A program made the position numbers and the translations under genes. From Stappia sp. (GTDB lineage Bacteria > Pseudomonadota > Alphaproteobacteria > Rhizobiales > Stappiaceae), in NCBI RefSeq assembly GCF_040110915.1, contig NZ_CP157793.1, positions 4,091,001 through 4,155,000 on the forward strand: DNA of 64,000 nucleotides, given 5' to 3'. Below the pieces are notes generated by a model. That model was not told where the DNA came from. It was given only the letters and a program-made list of their open reading frames with translations, and ran no database searches. Positions 1 through 8,182 of this stretch are shown here, one piece after another. Numbering within the stretch: position 1 is the first letter of the stretch; each line of letters opens with the position of its first letter.

Positions 1-501
1 CAGTGTTCGCTGGAGGAAAAGGTCGAGGACTGGTCGGACGACCGTTTCTGGGAGGCGCTGGCCGCGCATCTGCCGGCCGATGTGGCGGGAAAGCTGGTCA
101 CCGGTCCGTCGATCGAGAAGAGCATCGCGCCCTTGCGCTCCTTCGTCACCGAGCCGATGCGCCACGGCCGGCTGTTCCTGGCCGGCGATGCCGCCCACAT
201 CGTGCCGCCGACCGGCGCCAAGGGGCTGAACCTCGCGGCCTCCGACATCCATTACCTTTCGACCGGTCTGATCGACCACTATCGGGGCGACAGCACGGGG
301 CTCGAGACCTATTCGCAGCGCGCGCTGGCGCGGGTGTGGAAGGCGGAGCGCTTCTCCTGGTGGATGACCACCTTCCTGCACCGCTTTCCCGAAAAGGGCG
401 CCTTCGGCGCCCGCATGCAGCGCGCGGAGTTCGACTATCTGAAGTCCTCGCGCGCCGCGCAGGCGTCTCTGGCCGAGAATTACGTCGGCCTGCCCTACTG
501 A
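1..501 (+). CDS. pobA: 4-hydroxybenzoate 3-monooxygenase, C-terminal part (5' end outside window)
   Basis: This is a partial gene; the reading frame is open from base 1 to the TGA at 499-501, about 166 residues. It encodes the C-terminal half of a flavoprotein aromatic hydroxylase. The FAD-ribityl motif GRLFLAGDAAHIVPPTGAKG, followed by LNLAASDIHYL, is the form typical of PobA, which converts 4-hydroxybenzoate to protocatechuate using NADPH and O2. The stretch YSQRALARVWKAERFSWWMT and the C-terminal LAENYVGLPY also match this family. The normal protein is about 390 residues, so more than half lies upstream of the window. No pca genes follow, so the rest of any aromatic pathway must be upstream or elsewhere. 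Confidence 0.93.
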   Translation, partial: QCSLEEKVEDWSDDRFWEALAAHLPADVAGKLVTGPSIEKSIAPLRSFVTEPMRHGRLFLAGDAAHIVPPTGAKGLNLAASDIHYLSTGLIDHYRGDSTGLETYSQRALARVWKAERFSWWMTTFLHRFPEKGAFGARMQRAEFDYLKSSRAAQASLAENYVGLPY

Positions 502-516
502 CCTGTAACCGGTCGA

Positions 517-1194
517 TCATGCGGCGTCCGTCGCCGACCCGACGGTTGTCCGGGATCCCGCCAGCCGCGCCGCCAGCGCGGCCGTCTCTTCCCGTGCCGC
601 GCGCACCGAGGCGTCGTGCCGCGCGTCGCGAAACTCCTGATACTCGATCCGCACGGCATGCAGGTCGCGCACGCCCAGATAGCCGTTCACGGCCCGCAGA
701 TGCGGGATCAGGTGGTCCAGGTGGTCGCGCGGGCCGCCCGGATCGAAGCCGAACTCGCCGGCGGATGTGAGCGCCACCATCTCCTTGTCGCGAAGAACCG
801 GCTCGATGGGAAAATCGCCGCGCGCCAGATCGAAGGAAAAGGTTCGGCCGATCCGCACCACATTGTCGACCCAGGCCTTCAGGGCCGAGGGCATGCCGCA
901 ATTGTACATCGGCACGGTCACGACAAGCAGATCGGCGGCGACCAGCTCGTCGACCAGCGCGTCGGAGACGGCGAGCGCCTCCCGCTGCGCCGGCGTGCGC
1001 GCGTCCGCGCCGGTGAAGGCGGCCGCGATCCACTCCTCCGTCACATGCGGCGGTGGTTGATCGGCGAGATCCCGGTGCATCCAGGTGTCGGCAGGGCGCA
1101 GGCGGCGCCATTCGGCCTCGAAGAGATCGCCCAGCTCCCGGGTCAGGGAGCGGGATCGCCGGGCGCTCGCATCAATGCGCAGAAGTCTTGTCAT
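517..1194 (-). CDS. azoR: FMN-dependent NADH-azoreductase (AzoR/AcpD family)
   Basis: The product is a flavodoxin-fold NAD(P)H:quinone/azo oxidoreductase of about 225 residues, slightly longer than E. coli AzoR (about 200). The N-terminus (LLRIDASARRSRSLTREL) is the phosphate-binding loop of the fold. Residues 94-110 (VPMYNCGMPSALKAWVD) form the FMN-binding loop equivalent to PMYNF-PS-LK. The family carries out two-electron reduction of quinones and azo dyes. An ATG at 1200 lies two codons upstream, but the GGAG box at about 1203-1206 is better spaced (8 nt) for the ATG at 1194. The gene is divergent from the LysR-type gene starting at 1291, which is its likely regulator. The function of the family is well known; the natural substrate here is not. 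Confidence 0.88.
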   Translation of the reverse strand: MTRLLRIDASARRSRSLTRELGDLFEAEWRRLRPADTWMHRDLADQPPPHVTEEWIAAAFTGADARTPAQREALAVSDALVDELVAADLLVVTVPMYNCGMPSALKAWVDNVVRIGRTFSFDLARGDFPIEPVLRDKEMVALTSAGEFGFDPGGPRDHLDHLIPHLRAVNGYLGVRDLHAVRIEYQEFRDARHDASVRAAREETAALAARLAGSRTTVGSATDAA

Positions 1195-1200
1195 TGGCAT

Positions 1201-1290
1201 GTCTCCAGAGTATGAAATCCACATCAAACTATTGATTAAATTATAATATTCAAACGATCTGATCACCTCTTGAGATGAGGAGAATTCATC
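1201..1290. promoter_or_regulatory. AT-rich divergent promoter region between azoR and the LysR gene
   Basis: This 90-bp gap is strikingly AT-rich against its GC-rich surroundings. The core ATTATAAT at 1240-1247 contains a perfect -10 hexamer on both strands (TATAAT at 1242-1247 on +, and the complementary one at 1240-1245 on -). Neither side has a convincing -35, which fits activator-dependent promoters. A GATGA/TCATC inverted repeat (1274-1278, 1286-1290) overlaps the ribosome-binding site of the LysR gene. LysR proteins usually bind such divergent regions; the exact operator is not identified. Confidence 0.55.
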
Positions 1291-2187
1291 GTGTCGTCCC
1301 ATCGCCTCTCGCTTGCTGCAATCCGGGTCTTCGAGGCCGCGGCGCGGCTCGGCAGCTTTCGCGCGGCGGCTGACGAGCTTGGCCTGACGCCGACGGCCGT
1401 TTCGCATCGCATCCGCAATCTGGAGGCCGGTCTGGGGCTTCCCCTGTTTCGCCGGTCGCATCGCAAGGTCGACCTGACGGCCGCCGGCGCGGACCTGTTC
1501 GAGGCGGCGCGCACCGCGGTTGCCGTCATCGACGCGGCGGCGGACCGGCTGGTGTCGGCGGAGCGCGGGGTCACCCTGGCGACGACCCCGGCCTTCGCCG
1601 CGCTTTGGCTGGCGCCGCGCCTGTCCGCCTTTCAGGCGGCTTTCCCGGACGTGGCCCTGCGGGTCGAATCCGCCCATGCGCCGGTCGACCTGGAGCGCAC
1701 CCGTGGCGTCGATCTTGCCGTGCGCTATCGCCCCCGCTCCGCGACAGACGGCCGGCTTCTGGCGCGCGAGAGCTTCGCGGCCTTCGCCGCGCCCGCGCTG
1801 GCCCGGCCGACAGCCGGGGGCGCTGCGGTGGGCGCCGCCCTGCTTGCTTGCCGCTGGCACACGCCCGCGCTGCCGGAGCTCCCGCTCGCCGTCTTCGAGA
1901 CCGCGCTCGGCGCGCGGGTTCGCGAGCGCGTGATCTTCGACGACGAGCATCACGCGGCGCTCGCGGCGGTGTCCGGCAAGGGCATCGCCGTGCTCTCAGA
2001 CGTGCTGGCCGGACATCTTGTGACCGCCTCGCTGCTGCAGGAAGTCGATCTCCGCCCGCGGGCCGACGGTCATTGCTACCGTCTCCTTGAGGCACCCCAC
2101 GCGCGCACGCGGCGCGAGGTGACGCGTGTCACGGAGTGGCTGCTCGACGAAACCGCCGGTTTTCGCGCCCCGCAACCGGGCGCTTGA
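1291..2187 (+). CDS. LysR-family transcriptional regulator (GcvA-like)
   Basis: A 298-residue LTTR. The N-terminal winged helix-turn-helix spans residues 3-62 (LSLAAIRVFEAAARLGSF, then LGLTPTAVSHRIRNLEAGLG and PLFRRSHRKVDLTAAG). It is followed by a periplasmic-binding-protein-like effector domain from about residue 90. The helix-turn-helix resembles GcvA/AmpR-type LTTRs. The start is GTG at 1291, supported by GAGGAGA at 1277-1283 with 7-nt spacing. It is divergent from azoR and probably controls it, perhaps in response to quinones or electrophiles; this is inferred from position only. The C-terminus is of ordinary length. Confidence 0.85.
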   Translation: MSSHRLSLAAIRVFEAAARLGSFRAAADELGLTPTAVSHRIRNLEAGLGLPLFRRSHRKVDLTAAGADLFEAARTAVAVIDAAADRLVSAERGVTLATTPAFAALWLAPRLSAFQAAFPDVALRVESAHAPVDLERTRGVDLAVRYRPRSATDGRLLARESFAAFAAPALARPTAGGAAVGAALLACRWHTPALPELPLAVFETALGARVRERVIFDDEHHAALAAVSGKGIAVLSDVLAGHLVTASLLQEVDLRPRADGHCYRLLEAPHARTRREVTRVTEWLLDETAGFRAPQPGA

Positions 2188-2258
2188 ATCGGGTGCGGTT
2201 GCGACCGAAACTGCCCCGGCGTGTACCCTTTCCTCTCCCGATTCCCGGAAAACCTGCC

Positions 2259-3548
2259 ATGACCGTCGATCTTCTCGTCACCAACGCGACCCTGCCCGAC
2301 GGGCGGGCCGGCGTGGACATCGCCTGCCGGGACGGGCGCATCCTTGCCGTCGAGCCGGGCATCGCGGCGGAAGCGGGGCGGGTGATCGATGCGGCGGGGC
2401 GGCTTGTCTCGCCGCCCTTCGTCGACAGTCATTTTCATCTCGACGCGACGCTGTCCCTCGGCCTGCCGCGCATGAACGAGAGCGGCACGCTGCTCGAGGG
2501 GATCGCGCTGTGGGGCGAGTTGAAGCCGCTTCTCACGGTCGAGGCGGTGATGGAGCGCGCGTTGCGCTACTGCGACCTCGCGGTGTCGCAGGGGCTGCTC
2601 GCGATCCGCTCGCATGTCGATGTCTGCGACGACCGGCTCACCGGCGTCGAGGCGCTGCTTGAGGTGAAGAAGCGGGTCGCGCCCTATCTCGACCTCCAGC
2701 TCGTCGCCTTCCCGCAGGACGGGCTCTACCGCTCGCCGACGGCGGAAGCGAACCTGCTGCGCGCGCTCGACATGGGCGTCGAGGTGGTCGGCGGCATTCC
2801 CCATTTCGAGCGCACGATGGCCGACGGCGCCCGCTCGGTGCGCGCGCTGTGCGAGATCGCGGCGGCGCGCGGCCTCAGGGTCGATCTGCATTGCGACGAG
2901 AGCGACGATCCCCTGTCGCGCCATATCGAGACGCTGGCCTTCGAGACGCAGCGCCTCGGGCTGCAGGGTCGTGTCGCCGGCTCGCATCTCACCTCCATGC
3001 ATTCCATGGACAATTACTACGTCTCCAAGCTCCTGCCGCTGATCGCCGAGGCCGGTGTGCATGCGATCGCCAATCCGCTCATCAACATCACGCTGCAGGG
3101 CCGGCACGACAGCTATCCGAAGCGCCGCGGCCAGACGCGTGTGCCGGAGATGCGGGCGCAGGGGATCACGGTCGCCTTCGGCCACGACTGCGTGATGGAT
3201 CCCTGGTATTCGATGGGGTCCGGCGACATGCTGGAGGTCGCCTCCATGGGATTGCATGTCGCCCAGATGATGAGCCGGGGCGCGATGCGCGACGCGTTCG
3301 CCTGCGTCACCACCCATCCCGCGACCATTCTCGGGCTGGAGGGATATGGGCTGGCGCCTGGCTGCAACGCCGATTTCGTGCTGTTGCAGGCCGCCGATCC
3401 GATCGAGGCGATCCGCCTGCGCGCCCGCCGTCTCGCGGTGGTGCGGCGCGGCCGCGTGATTGCCGAAAGCGATCCGGTCCTCACGCGCCTAGACCTGCCG
3501 GATCGGCCGTCGACGCTCGATCCGGCCGACTATGCGCCTGCGGGCTGA
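2259..3548 (+). CDS. Cytosine deaminase-like amidohydrolase with altered specificity residue
   Basis: A 429-residue TIM-barrel metal-dependent amidohydrolase that tracks E. coli CodA over its whole length. Visible metal and catalytic residues are HxH at 58/60 (SHFHLD), H211-C-D-E214, H243 and D310 in FGHD. CodA has GHDD at this last site; here it is GHDC, so the residue matching CodA Asp314, which shapes substrate specificity, is Cys311. The product may therefore act on another cyclic amidine, such as isocytosine, creatinine or an alkylated pyrimidine, rather than cytosine. The ATG at 2259 aligns with the usual N-terminus (TVDLLVTNATLPDG). It stands alone, not linked to codB or to the pyrimidine genes 33 kb away. 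The fold call is firm; the substrate is open. Confidence 0.82.
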   Translation: MTVDLLVTNATLPDGRAGVDIACRDGRILAVEPGIAAEAGRVIDAAGRLVSPPFVDSHFHLDATLSLGLPRMNESGTLLEGIALWGELKPLLTVEAVMERALRYCDLAVSQGLLAIRSHVDVCDDRLTGVEALLEVKKRVAPYLDLQLVAFPQDGLYRSPTAEANLLRALDMGVEVVGGIPHFERTMADGARSVRALCEIAAARGLRVDLHCDESDDPLSRHIETLAFETQRLGLQGRVAGSHLTSMHSMDNYYVSKLLPLIAEAGVHAIANPLINITLQGRHDSYPKRRGQTRVPEMRAQGITVAFGHDCVMDPWYSMGSGDMLEVASMGLHVAQMMSRGAMRDAFACVTTHPATILGLEGYGLAPGCNADFVLLQAADPIEAIRLRARRLAVVRRGRVIAESDPVLTRLDLPDRPSTLDPADYAPAG

Positions 3549-3638
3549 CGCCCGACCGCGGCTGGACGTCAGCCGCTTGGCGCGCCGGCAAATCTGGTCC
3601 ATAAGACGCGCGACCGGCGACAACGAGGGGGTGCACGA

Positions 3639-5066
3639 ATGGCACGGAGCACGGCGCGCGCTGACAGGCCCGATGCGGCGACGCAGACGGGATCCGGGGC
3701 AGCGGGCGGGTATGTCCCTCCCTATCCCTATCGCCATCCGGCGACACCCTCGGTGCCCGACCTGATCCGGCTGGGCCGCCGCAGCTTTCTGGACATCTGG
3801 CCGGCGCACGCCTTTTCGCTGCCGTGGCTCAAGATCGCGATCCTGCGCCGGCAGATCTTCGTCTGCAACAATCCGGCCACCGTGCAGGAAGCGCTCGCCC
3901 GCAAGCACGAGACCTTCCAGCGCAAGACGGCGCAGATGCGCCACGCGCTCGAGCCGCTGATCGGCGACGGGCTGTTCATCTCCGACAAGGAGACCTGGAA
4001 GGCGCGCCGGCAGATCGTGGCGCCGATCATTCATGCCTCGCGGGTACCCGCGTTCTTCCCCATCATGAGCGAGACCGTGGCCGAACGCCGCGCCGCCTGG
4101 GAGGCGCTGGGCGACGGCGGGCGGATCGACGCGCTGCAGGAGATGGCCCATCTGACGGCGGAGATCATCTGCCGCACCATCTTCGGCCGCCAGCTCGGCC
4201 GCGATTATGCCGCGGAGATCGTCGAGAGCTTTTCCGACTACCAGCGCCACATCGACCAGGTCGATCTGCCCTCGTTGATCGGCTTGCCCGACTGGTTTCC
4301 GCGCTGGCGCGGACGCGCGGTGAAAAAGGCGGTCAAGCGCATCGACACGGTGCTCGACGAGATCATTTCCAGCTATGCGGAGCGCGCCCGCGACGGCGAG
4401 ACCTCGGTGATCGGCGGATTGCTCGACGCCCGCGACGCCGACGGCAAGCCGCTGTCGCGCGAGGCAATCCGCAACGAGGCGTCGGTGATCTTCATGGCGG
4501 GTCACGAAACGACGGCGAACACGCTGGCCTGGGCGTGGTTCCTGCTGTCGCAGGCGCCGGACGTGCGCGCCCGCCTGCACGCGGAACTCGACACCGTGCT
4601 CGGCGGCCGCGATCCCGGCTTCGACGATATCGCGCGGCTGCCCTACACGCGGGCGGTGATCGAGGAGACCCTGCGGCTCTATCCCCCCGTGCCGATCCTG
4701 GGGCGCGAGGCGCTCGCCGACGACACGATCACCGGCCAGCCGATCCCCAAGGGCTCCATCGTTCTCGTCGTGCCGTGGCTGCTGCACCGCAATCCGACCC
4801 TGTGGGAGCGCGCGGATCACTTCGAGCCGGAGCGCTTCCTGGAGGCTGCACGCGGCGGCCAGTCGAAATACGGCTATGTGCCGTTCGCCATCGGGCCGCG
4901 GATCTGCGCGGGGCTCGCCTTCGGCCTGACGGAGGCGATCCTGTCGCTCGCCATGCTCGCGCAGCGCTTCGATCCGGTGCTGGAGGAGGGCGTCGACATT
5001 CAGCCGGTCTGCCGCCTGACCCTGCGCCCGGGCGATGCGCTGCCCATGCGGCTGATGCGGCGCTGA
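3639..5066 (+). CDS. Cytochrome P450
   Basis: A 475-residue heme monooxygenase. Signature elements are in order: I-helix oxygen-binding motif AGHETTAN (about residue 287), K-helix ExxR in EETLRLYPP (about 342), PERF region, and the heme-thiolate loop FAIGPRICAG with the proximal cysteine near residue 423. The sequence resembles the bacterial CYP4/CYP102-like heme-domain type, with no fused reductase and no N-terminal membrane anchor, so separate redox partners are needed; none are nearby. The start is ATG at 3639 behind GAGGGGG (3625-3631). The following acyltransferase begins 14 bp after its stop, so the two are probably cotranscribed and may act on related lipid substrates (inference). Confidence 0.92.
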   Translation: MARSTARADRPDAATQTGSGAAGGYVPPYPYRHPATPSVPDLIRLGRRSFLDIWPAHAFSLPWLKIAILRRQIFVCNNPATVQEALARKHETFQRKTAQMRHALEPLIGDGLFISDKETWKARRQIVAPIIHASRVPAFFPIMSETVAERRAAWEALGDGGRIDALQEMAHLTAEIICRTIFGRQLGRDYAAEIVESFSDYQRHIDQVDLPSLIGLPDWFPRWRGRAVKKAVKRIDTVLDEIISSYAERARDGETSVIGGLLDARDADGKPLSREAIRNEASVIFMAGHETTANTLAWAWFLLSQAPDVRARLHAELDTVLGGRDPGFDDIARLPYTRAVIEETLRLYPPVPILGREALADDTITGQPIPKGSIVLVVPWLLHRNPTLWERADHFEPERFLEAARGGQSKYGYVPFAIGPRICAGLAFGLTEAILSLAMLAQRFDPVLEEGVDIQPVCRLTLRPGDALPMRLMRR

Positions 5067-5080
5067 CGGGTGTTCCGCGG

Positions 5081-6196
5081 ATGGCGGTGCGGGGCGCGGA
5101 CGGGACGATGACGGGGCGTGAGGACCGGCAGGAGCCGACACGCGATCCTGCGCCCGCGCGCGACGGCGCGGTGACGATCCGGATCGACGAGATTCCCTTT
5201 GCCGAAACCATGGCGCCCGAGCCGGAGGCGCCGCCGCTCGGCGCGTGTTTCGCGCGCGGGGAGATCGGGCGCGCGGCGCGCGGGTATCACCTGTGGGATC
5301 GGCTGTCCGGCGGCGCCTTCGTCGCGCTCGACGCGCTGTTCCGCCGTCTTCCCGTCGATGTCGGTCCGGCGGTCGGGGCGGCCATCGCCGGCGTGACCCG
5401 CCGCCTGGAGGGTCGGCGCGTCTATGCCCGTCGGATCGCCCATAATCTCTCCGTCCTCGCGCCGGACGGTCCCGTCACGGGCACGGCGCTGGAAGCCAGC
5501 GTGGCGCGCTGGTGGCGCACCATGGGGCGGATGATGGCCGAATACGCCAGCGTCGAGCGCTATCGCGCGTCCCGACGGGTCACGGTGGAAGGCTATGACG
5601 CGCTGAAAGAAACGGGGCTGGCCGACGGGCAGTTCATCTATGTCGCCGTGCATCTCGGCTCGTTCGAACTGCTCGGCGAGGTCGTCAACAACGGTTTGAA
5701 CCGGACCTGCATCGGCATCTGGGAGCCGGAGCGCAACCGCTTCCGCAACCGCCTGCTGTCGCGGCTGCGCCGCCGCTACGGCATGCATGTCTTCCCGCCG
5801 GGTCAGCGTTCGGCGCGGCACATCCACCGCTGCGTGGTGCAGGGCGGCACGGACATCCTGTGCTTCGTCGACGAGGTGCGCGCGCGCCAAAGCCATCTGC
5901 CGACCTTCGGCCGGCCGTTGCCGGACCGGGGCAACGGGGTCAACGCGGTGAAACTGGCGTTGCGCTCCGGCGCCCCGCTCATTCCCGTCTACATGCTGCG
6001 CGAGCCGGGCGGCCGCTTTCGCGTGCGCCTGCACCCGCCTTTGCCGCTCGACCGGGAGGTGCCCGCCGAGGAGGCGCTGCGCAAGGCGCTTGAGGAGATC
6101 GACGCCTTCTTCGATCCGATCGTGCGGGAGAATCGCGAGCAATGGTGGATGCTCGCCGAGGCGCGGCTGCCGGGGTTCGATCCGAACCGGACGTGA
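5081..6196 (+). CDS. LpxL/HtrB-family lysophospholipid/lipid A-type acyltransferase
   Basis: About 371 residues. The catalytic HxxxxE of this family is visible as HLGSFE near residue 190, followed by IGIWEPERNRFRNRL and, about 60 residues later, the region with FVDEVRARQSHLPTFGRPLP. Family members transfer acyl chains from acyl-ACP or acyl-CoA to glycolipids such as Kdo-lipid A at the inner membrane. The first 65 residues form an acidic, proline-rich extension not typical of LpxL. The start is uncertain: ATG at 5081, or ATG at 5108 which removes nine residues. It sits 14 bp behind the P450. It could act on lipid A, ornithine lipid or a secondary metabolite; the acceptor cannot be read from sequence. 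Confidence 0.75.
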   Translation: MAVRGADGTMTGREDRQEPTRDPAPARDGAVTIRIDEIPFAETMAPEPEAPPLGACFARGEIGRAARGYHLWDRLSGGAFVALDALFRRLPVDVGPAVGAAIAGVTRRLEGRRVYARRIAHNLSVLAPDGPVTGTALEASVARWWRTMGRMMAEYASVERYRASRRVTVEGYDALKETGLADGQFIYVAVHLGSFELLGEVVNNGLNRTCIGIWEPERNRFRNRLLSRLRRRYGMHVFPPGQRSARHIHRCVVQGGTDILCFVDEVRARQSHLPTFGRPLPDRGNGVNAVKLALRSGAPLIPVYMLREPGGRFRVRLHPPLPLDREVPAEEALRKALEEIDAFFDPIVRENREQWWMLAEARLPGFDPNRT

Positions 6197-6220
6197 TGCG
6201 AGCGGATGCGACGCGCCGGC

Positions 6221-7543
6221 TCAATAGAGCCAGCGCACCAGGAACAGCGTGATCGAGGGGAAGGCGACCAGAATGGCGACCCGCACCAGATCGCTGGCGA
6301 TGAAGGGCACCACGCCGCGGAAGGTCTGGCCGAGCGACACATTGGGCGCCATGGAGTTGATCACGAAGAGATTCATGCCCACCGGTGGCGTGATCAGGCC
6401 GACCTCCACGACGATCAGCACGATGATGCCGAACCACAGGGCGAATTCCTCCGGCGGCAGGCCGAAATCGAGCGCCGAGACGATCGGGAAGAAGATCGGG
6501 ATCGTCAGCAGGATCATCGAGAGCGAATCCATGATGCAGCCGAAGATCAGGTAGCAGACCAGGATCAGAAGCAGCACCAGCCAGGGATTGAGGCCGAGAT
6601 CGGCGACATGGGCGGCGGCCTGTTGCGGCAGCTGCGAAAAGGCGAGAAAGCCGTTGTAGACCGTGGCGCCGAGCACGATGAAGAAGATCATGCCGGTGGA
6701 GGAGGCGGTGGACAGGAAGGAGTCCACCAGCCCCTTGCGGTCGAGCCCGCCGTTGATCAGCGCCACCAGCCCGGTGCCGGCGGCCCCCACCGCGGCCCCT
6801 TCCGTCGGCGTGAAGAAGCCGGAGTAGATGCCGCCGATCACCGCGATGAAGATCAGCAGCACCGGCCACACGGCGGCGAGCGCCGCGCCGCGCTCCGCCC
6901 AGGAGGCGCGCTCCCGGCTGCCCGCGCTGTCGGGGCGAAAGCGCACGTAGAGCGAGACGGTGAGCATGTAGCCGGCCGCCGCCAGAATGCCGGGCACGAA
7001 GGCGGCCATGAACAGCTTGGCGATGTTCTGTTCGGTCAGGATCGCGTAGATGACGAGCACGACTGACGGCGGAATGAGAATGCCGAGCGTGCCGCCGGCG
7101 GCGAGACAGGCGGTGGACAGCGCGCCGGAATATCCGGCGCGCCGCATCTCCGGCAGCGCCACCTGGCCCATGGTGGCGGCGGTGGCGAGCGAGGAGCCGC
7201 AGATCGCGCCGAAGCCGCCGCAGGCGGCGACCGAGGCCATGGCGACGCCGCCGCGCCGGTGCCCGACGAGGGTTTCGGCCGCGCGGAACAGCGCCCGCGA
7301 CATGCCGCCGCGCGTCGCGAACTGCCCCATCAGCAGGAAGAGCGGCACGATGGACAGCGAGTAGTTGGAAAACGTGCTGTAGACCAGTGACTTGAGCTGG
7401 CCGAGGATGGGCGCCGTGGTGCCCGTCACCAGCGTCGTGCCGGCAACGCCGACGAGAAACATGGCAAGCCCGATCGGCAGGCGCGCGAAGATCAGCGCCA
7501 GCAGGACCGGGATCGACCACAGGCCGATTTCGAGAGGTGTCAC
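6221..7543 (-). CDS. dctM: TRAP transporter large permease (DctM)
   Basis: A 440-residue membrane protein with about 12 hydrophobic segments and the DctM hallmarks: an N-terminal PVLLALIFARLPIGLAM, the AACGGFGAICGSSLATAATMG loop, LGILIPPSVVLVIY, and the C-terminal GLITPPVGMNLFVIN. It forms the ion-coupled channel of a tripartite ATP-independent transporter. Start choice: GTG at 7543 is preceded by AGGAG (7552-7556) at 8-nt spacing. An in-frame GTG at 7552 would overlap the dctQ stop. It is the last gene of a dctP-dctQ-dctM operon on the minus strand. The substrate is unknown, probably a carboxylate or related anion. Confidence 0.92.
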   Translation of the reverse strand: MTPLEIGLWSIPVLLALIFARLPIGLAMFLVGVAGTTLVTGTTAPILGQLKSLVYSTFSNYSLSIVPLFLLMGQFATRGGMSRALFRAAETLVGHRRGGVAMASVAACGGFGAICGSSLATAATMGQVALPEMRRAGYSGALSTACLAAGGTLGILIPPSVVLVIYAILTEQNIAKLFMAAFVPGILAAAGYMLTVSLYVRFRPDSAGSRERASWAERGAALAAVWPVLLIFIAVIGGIYSGFFTPTEGAAVGAAGTGLVALINGGLDRKGLVDSFLSTASSTGMIFFIVLGATVYNGFLAFSQLPQQAAAHVADLGLNPWLVLLLILVCYLIFGCIMDSLSMILLTIPIFFPIVSALDFGLPPEEFALWFGIIVLIVVEVGLITPPVGMNLFVINSMAPNVSLGQTFRGVVPFIASDLVRVAILVAFPSITLFLVRWLY

Positions 7544-7548
7544 GGACG

Positions 7549-8076
7549 TCACTCCTGGGCGGCGGTCGGGTGGGGCGTGCCCGCGCGCATCTCGTCGTAG
7601 CTGCGCCAGATCGTGTAGGCGCAGACCACGATCGCGAAGCTCGCGCCGATCATGGCGGCCGCATAGGCCCACCACAGCGGAAACTGAAGGATGAAGGTGG
7701 TTTCCTGATAGGTCTTCTTGTCGAGCAGGCCGAGCCACAGGCGCCAGGCGATGAGGGCGGCGACCGCGGTCATCAGGATGTTGCTGACCAGATCGACGGC
7801 GGCGTTCACGCGCGATCCGAAGCGGGTCATCAGCAGGTCGACGGTGACATGCCCGCGCTTGAGCTGACACCAGGGCAGAAAGGCGAAGATGGCGAAGGCG
7901 GTGCCCGCCTCGACCAGCTCGTAATCGCCCGGCACCGGGCCGAGGCCCATCCAGTTCAGCTCGCGCCCGGTGATCGACACGACCGTGGTCACGGTCAGCG
8001 CGACGAGAACGGCGCCGCCGGCAATCGCGAGAAAGGCGGAGATCCGCTCCAGGATTCGTTCCATCGACTTGCGCAC
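7549..8076 (-). CDS. dctQ: TRAP transporter small permease (DctQ)
   Basis: A 175-residue protein with four predicted TM segments (AFLAIAGGAVLVALTVTTVV, LVEAGTAFAIFAFLPW, LVSNILMTAVAALIAW, and LWWAYAAAMIGASFAIVV). The central CQLKRGHVTVDLL is typical of DctQ. It joins DctM to the membrane assembly of the TRAP system. The start is GTG at 8076 behind an AGGAGAGG-like ribosome site; an internal ATG at 8064 is the alternative. Its stop lies 5 bp before the dctM start, so translation is probably coupled. A strong stem-loop separates it from the upstream dctP. Confidence 0.88.
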   Translation of the reverse strand: MRKSMERILERISAFLAIAGGAVLVALTVTTVVSITGRELNWMGLGPVPGDYELVEAGTAFAIFAFLPWCQLKRGHVTVDLLMTRFGSRVNAAVDLVSNILMTAVAALIAWRLWLGLLDKKTYQETTFILQFPLWWAYAAAMIGASFAIVVCAYTIWRSYDEMRAGTPHPTAAQE

Positions 8077-8136
8077 GGCAGATCCTCTCCTGATCCGAAA
8101 CCCTGGCCGGGGCGTGGCGTCCCCGGCGCCGGACCT

Positions 8137-8168
8137 TTGACGGAACGACCCGCGGGCCGTTCCGTCAA
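8137..8168 (-). terminator. Stem-loop in the dctP-dctQ gap
   Basis: A perfect 11-bp inverted repeat (TTGACGGAACG at 8137-8147, CGTTCCGTCAA at 8158-8168) encloses a loop that contains the palindrome CCCGCGGG. It lies between the dctP stop (8183) and the dctQ start (8076). No clear U-run follows, so it is more likely an mRNA stabiliser or partial attenuator. Such elements usually let the periplasmic binding protein be made in excess over its permeases. Confidence 0.7.
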
Positions 8169-8182
8169 GTCGCTGCTCGCTA

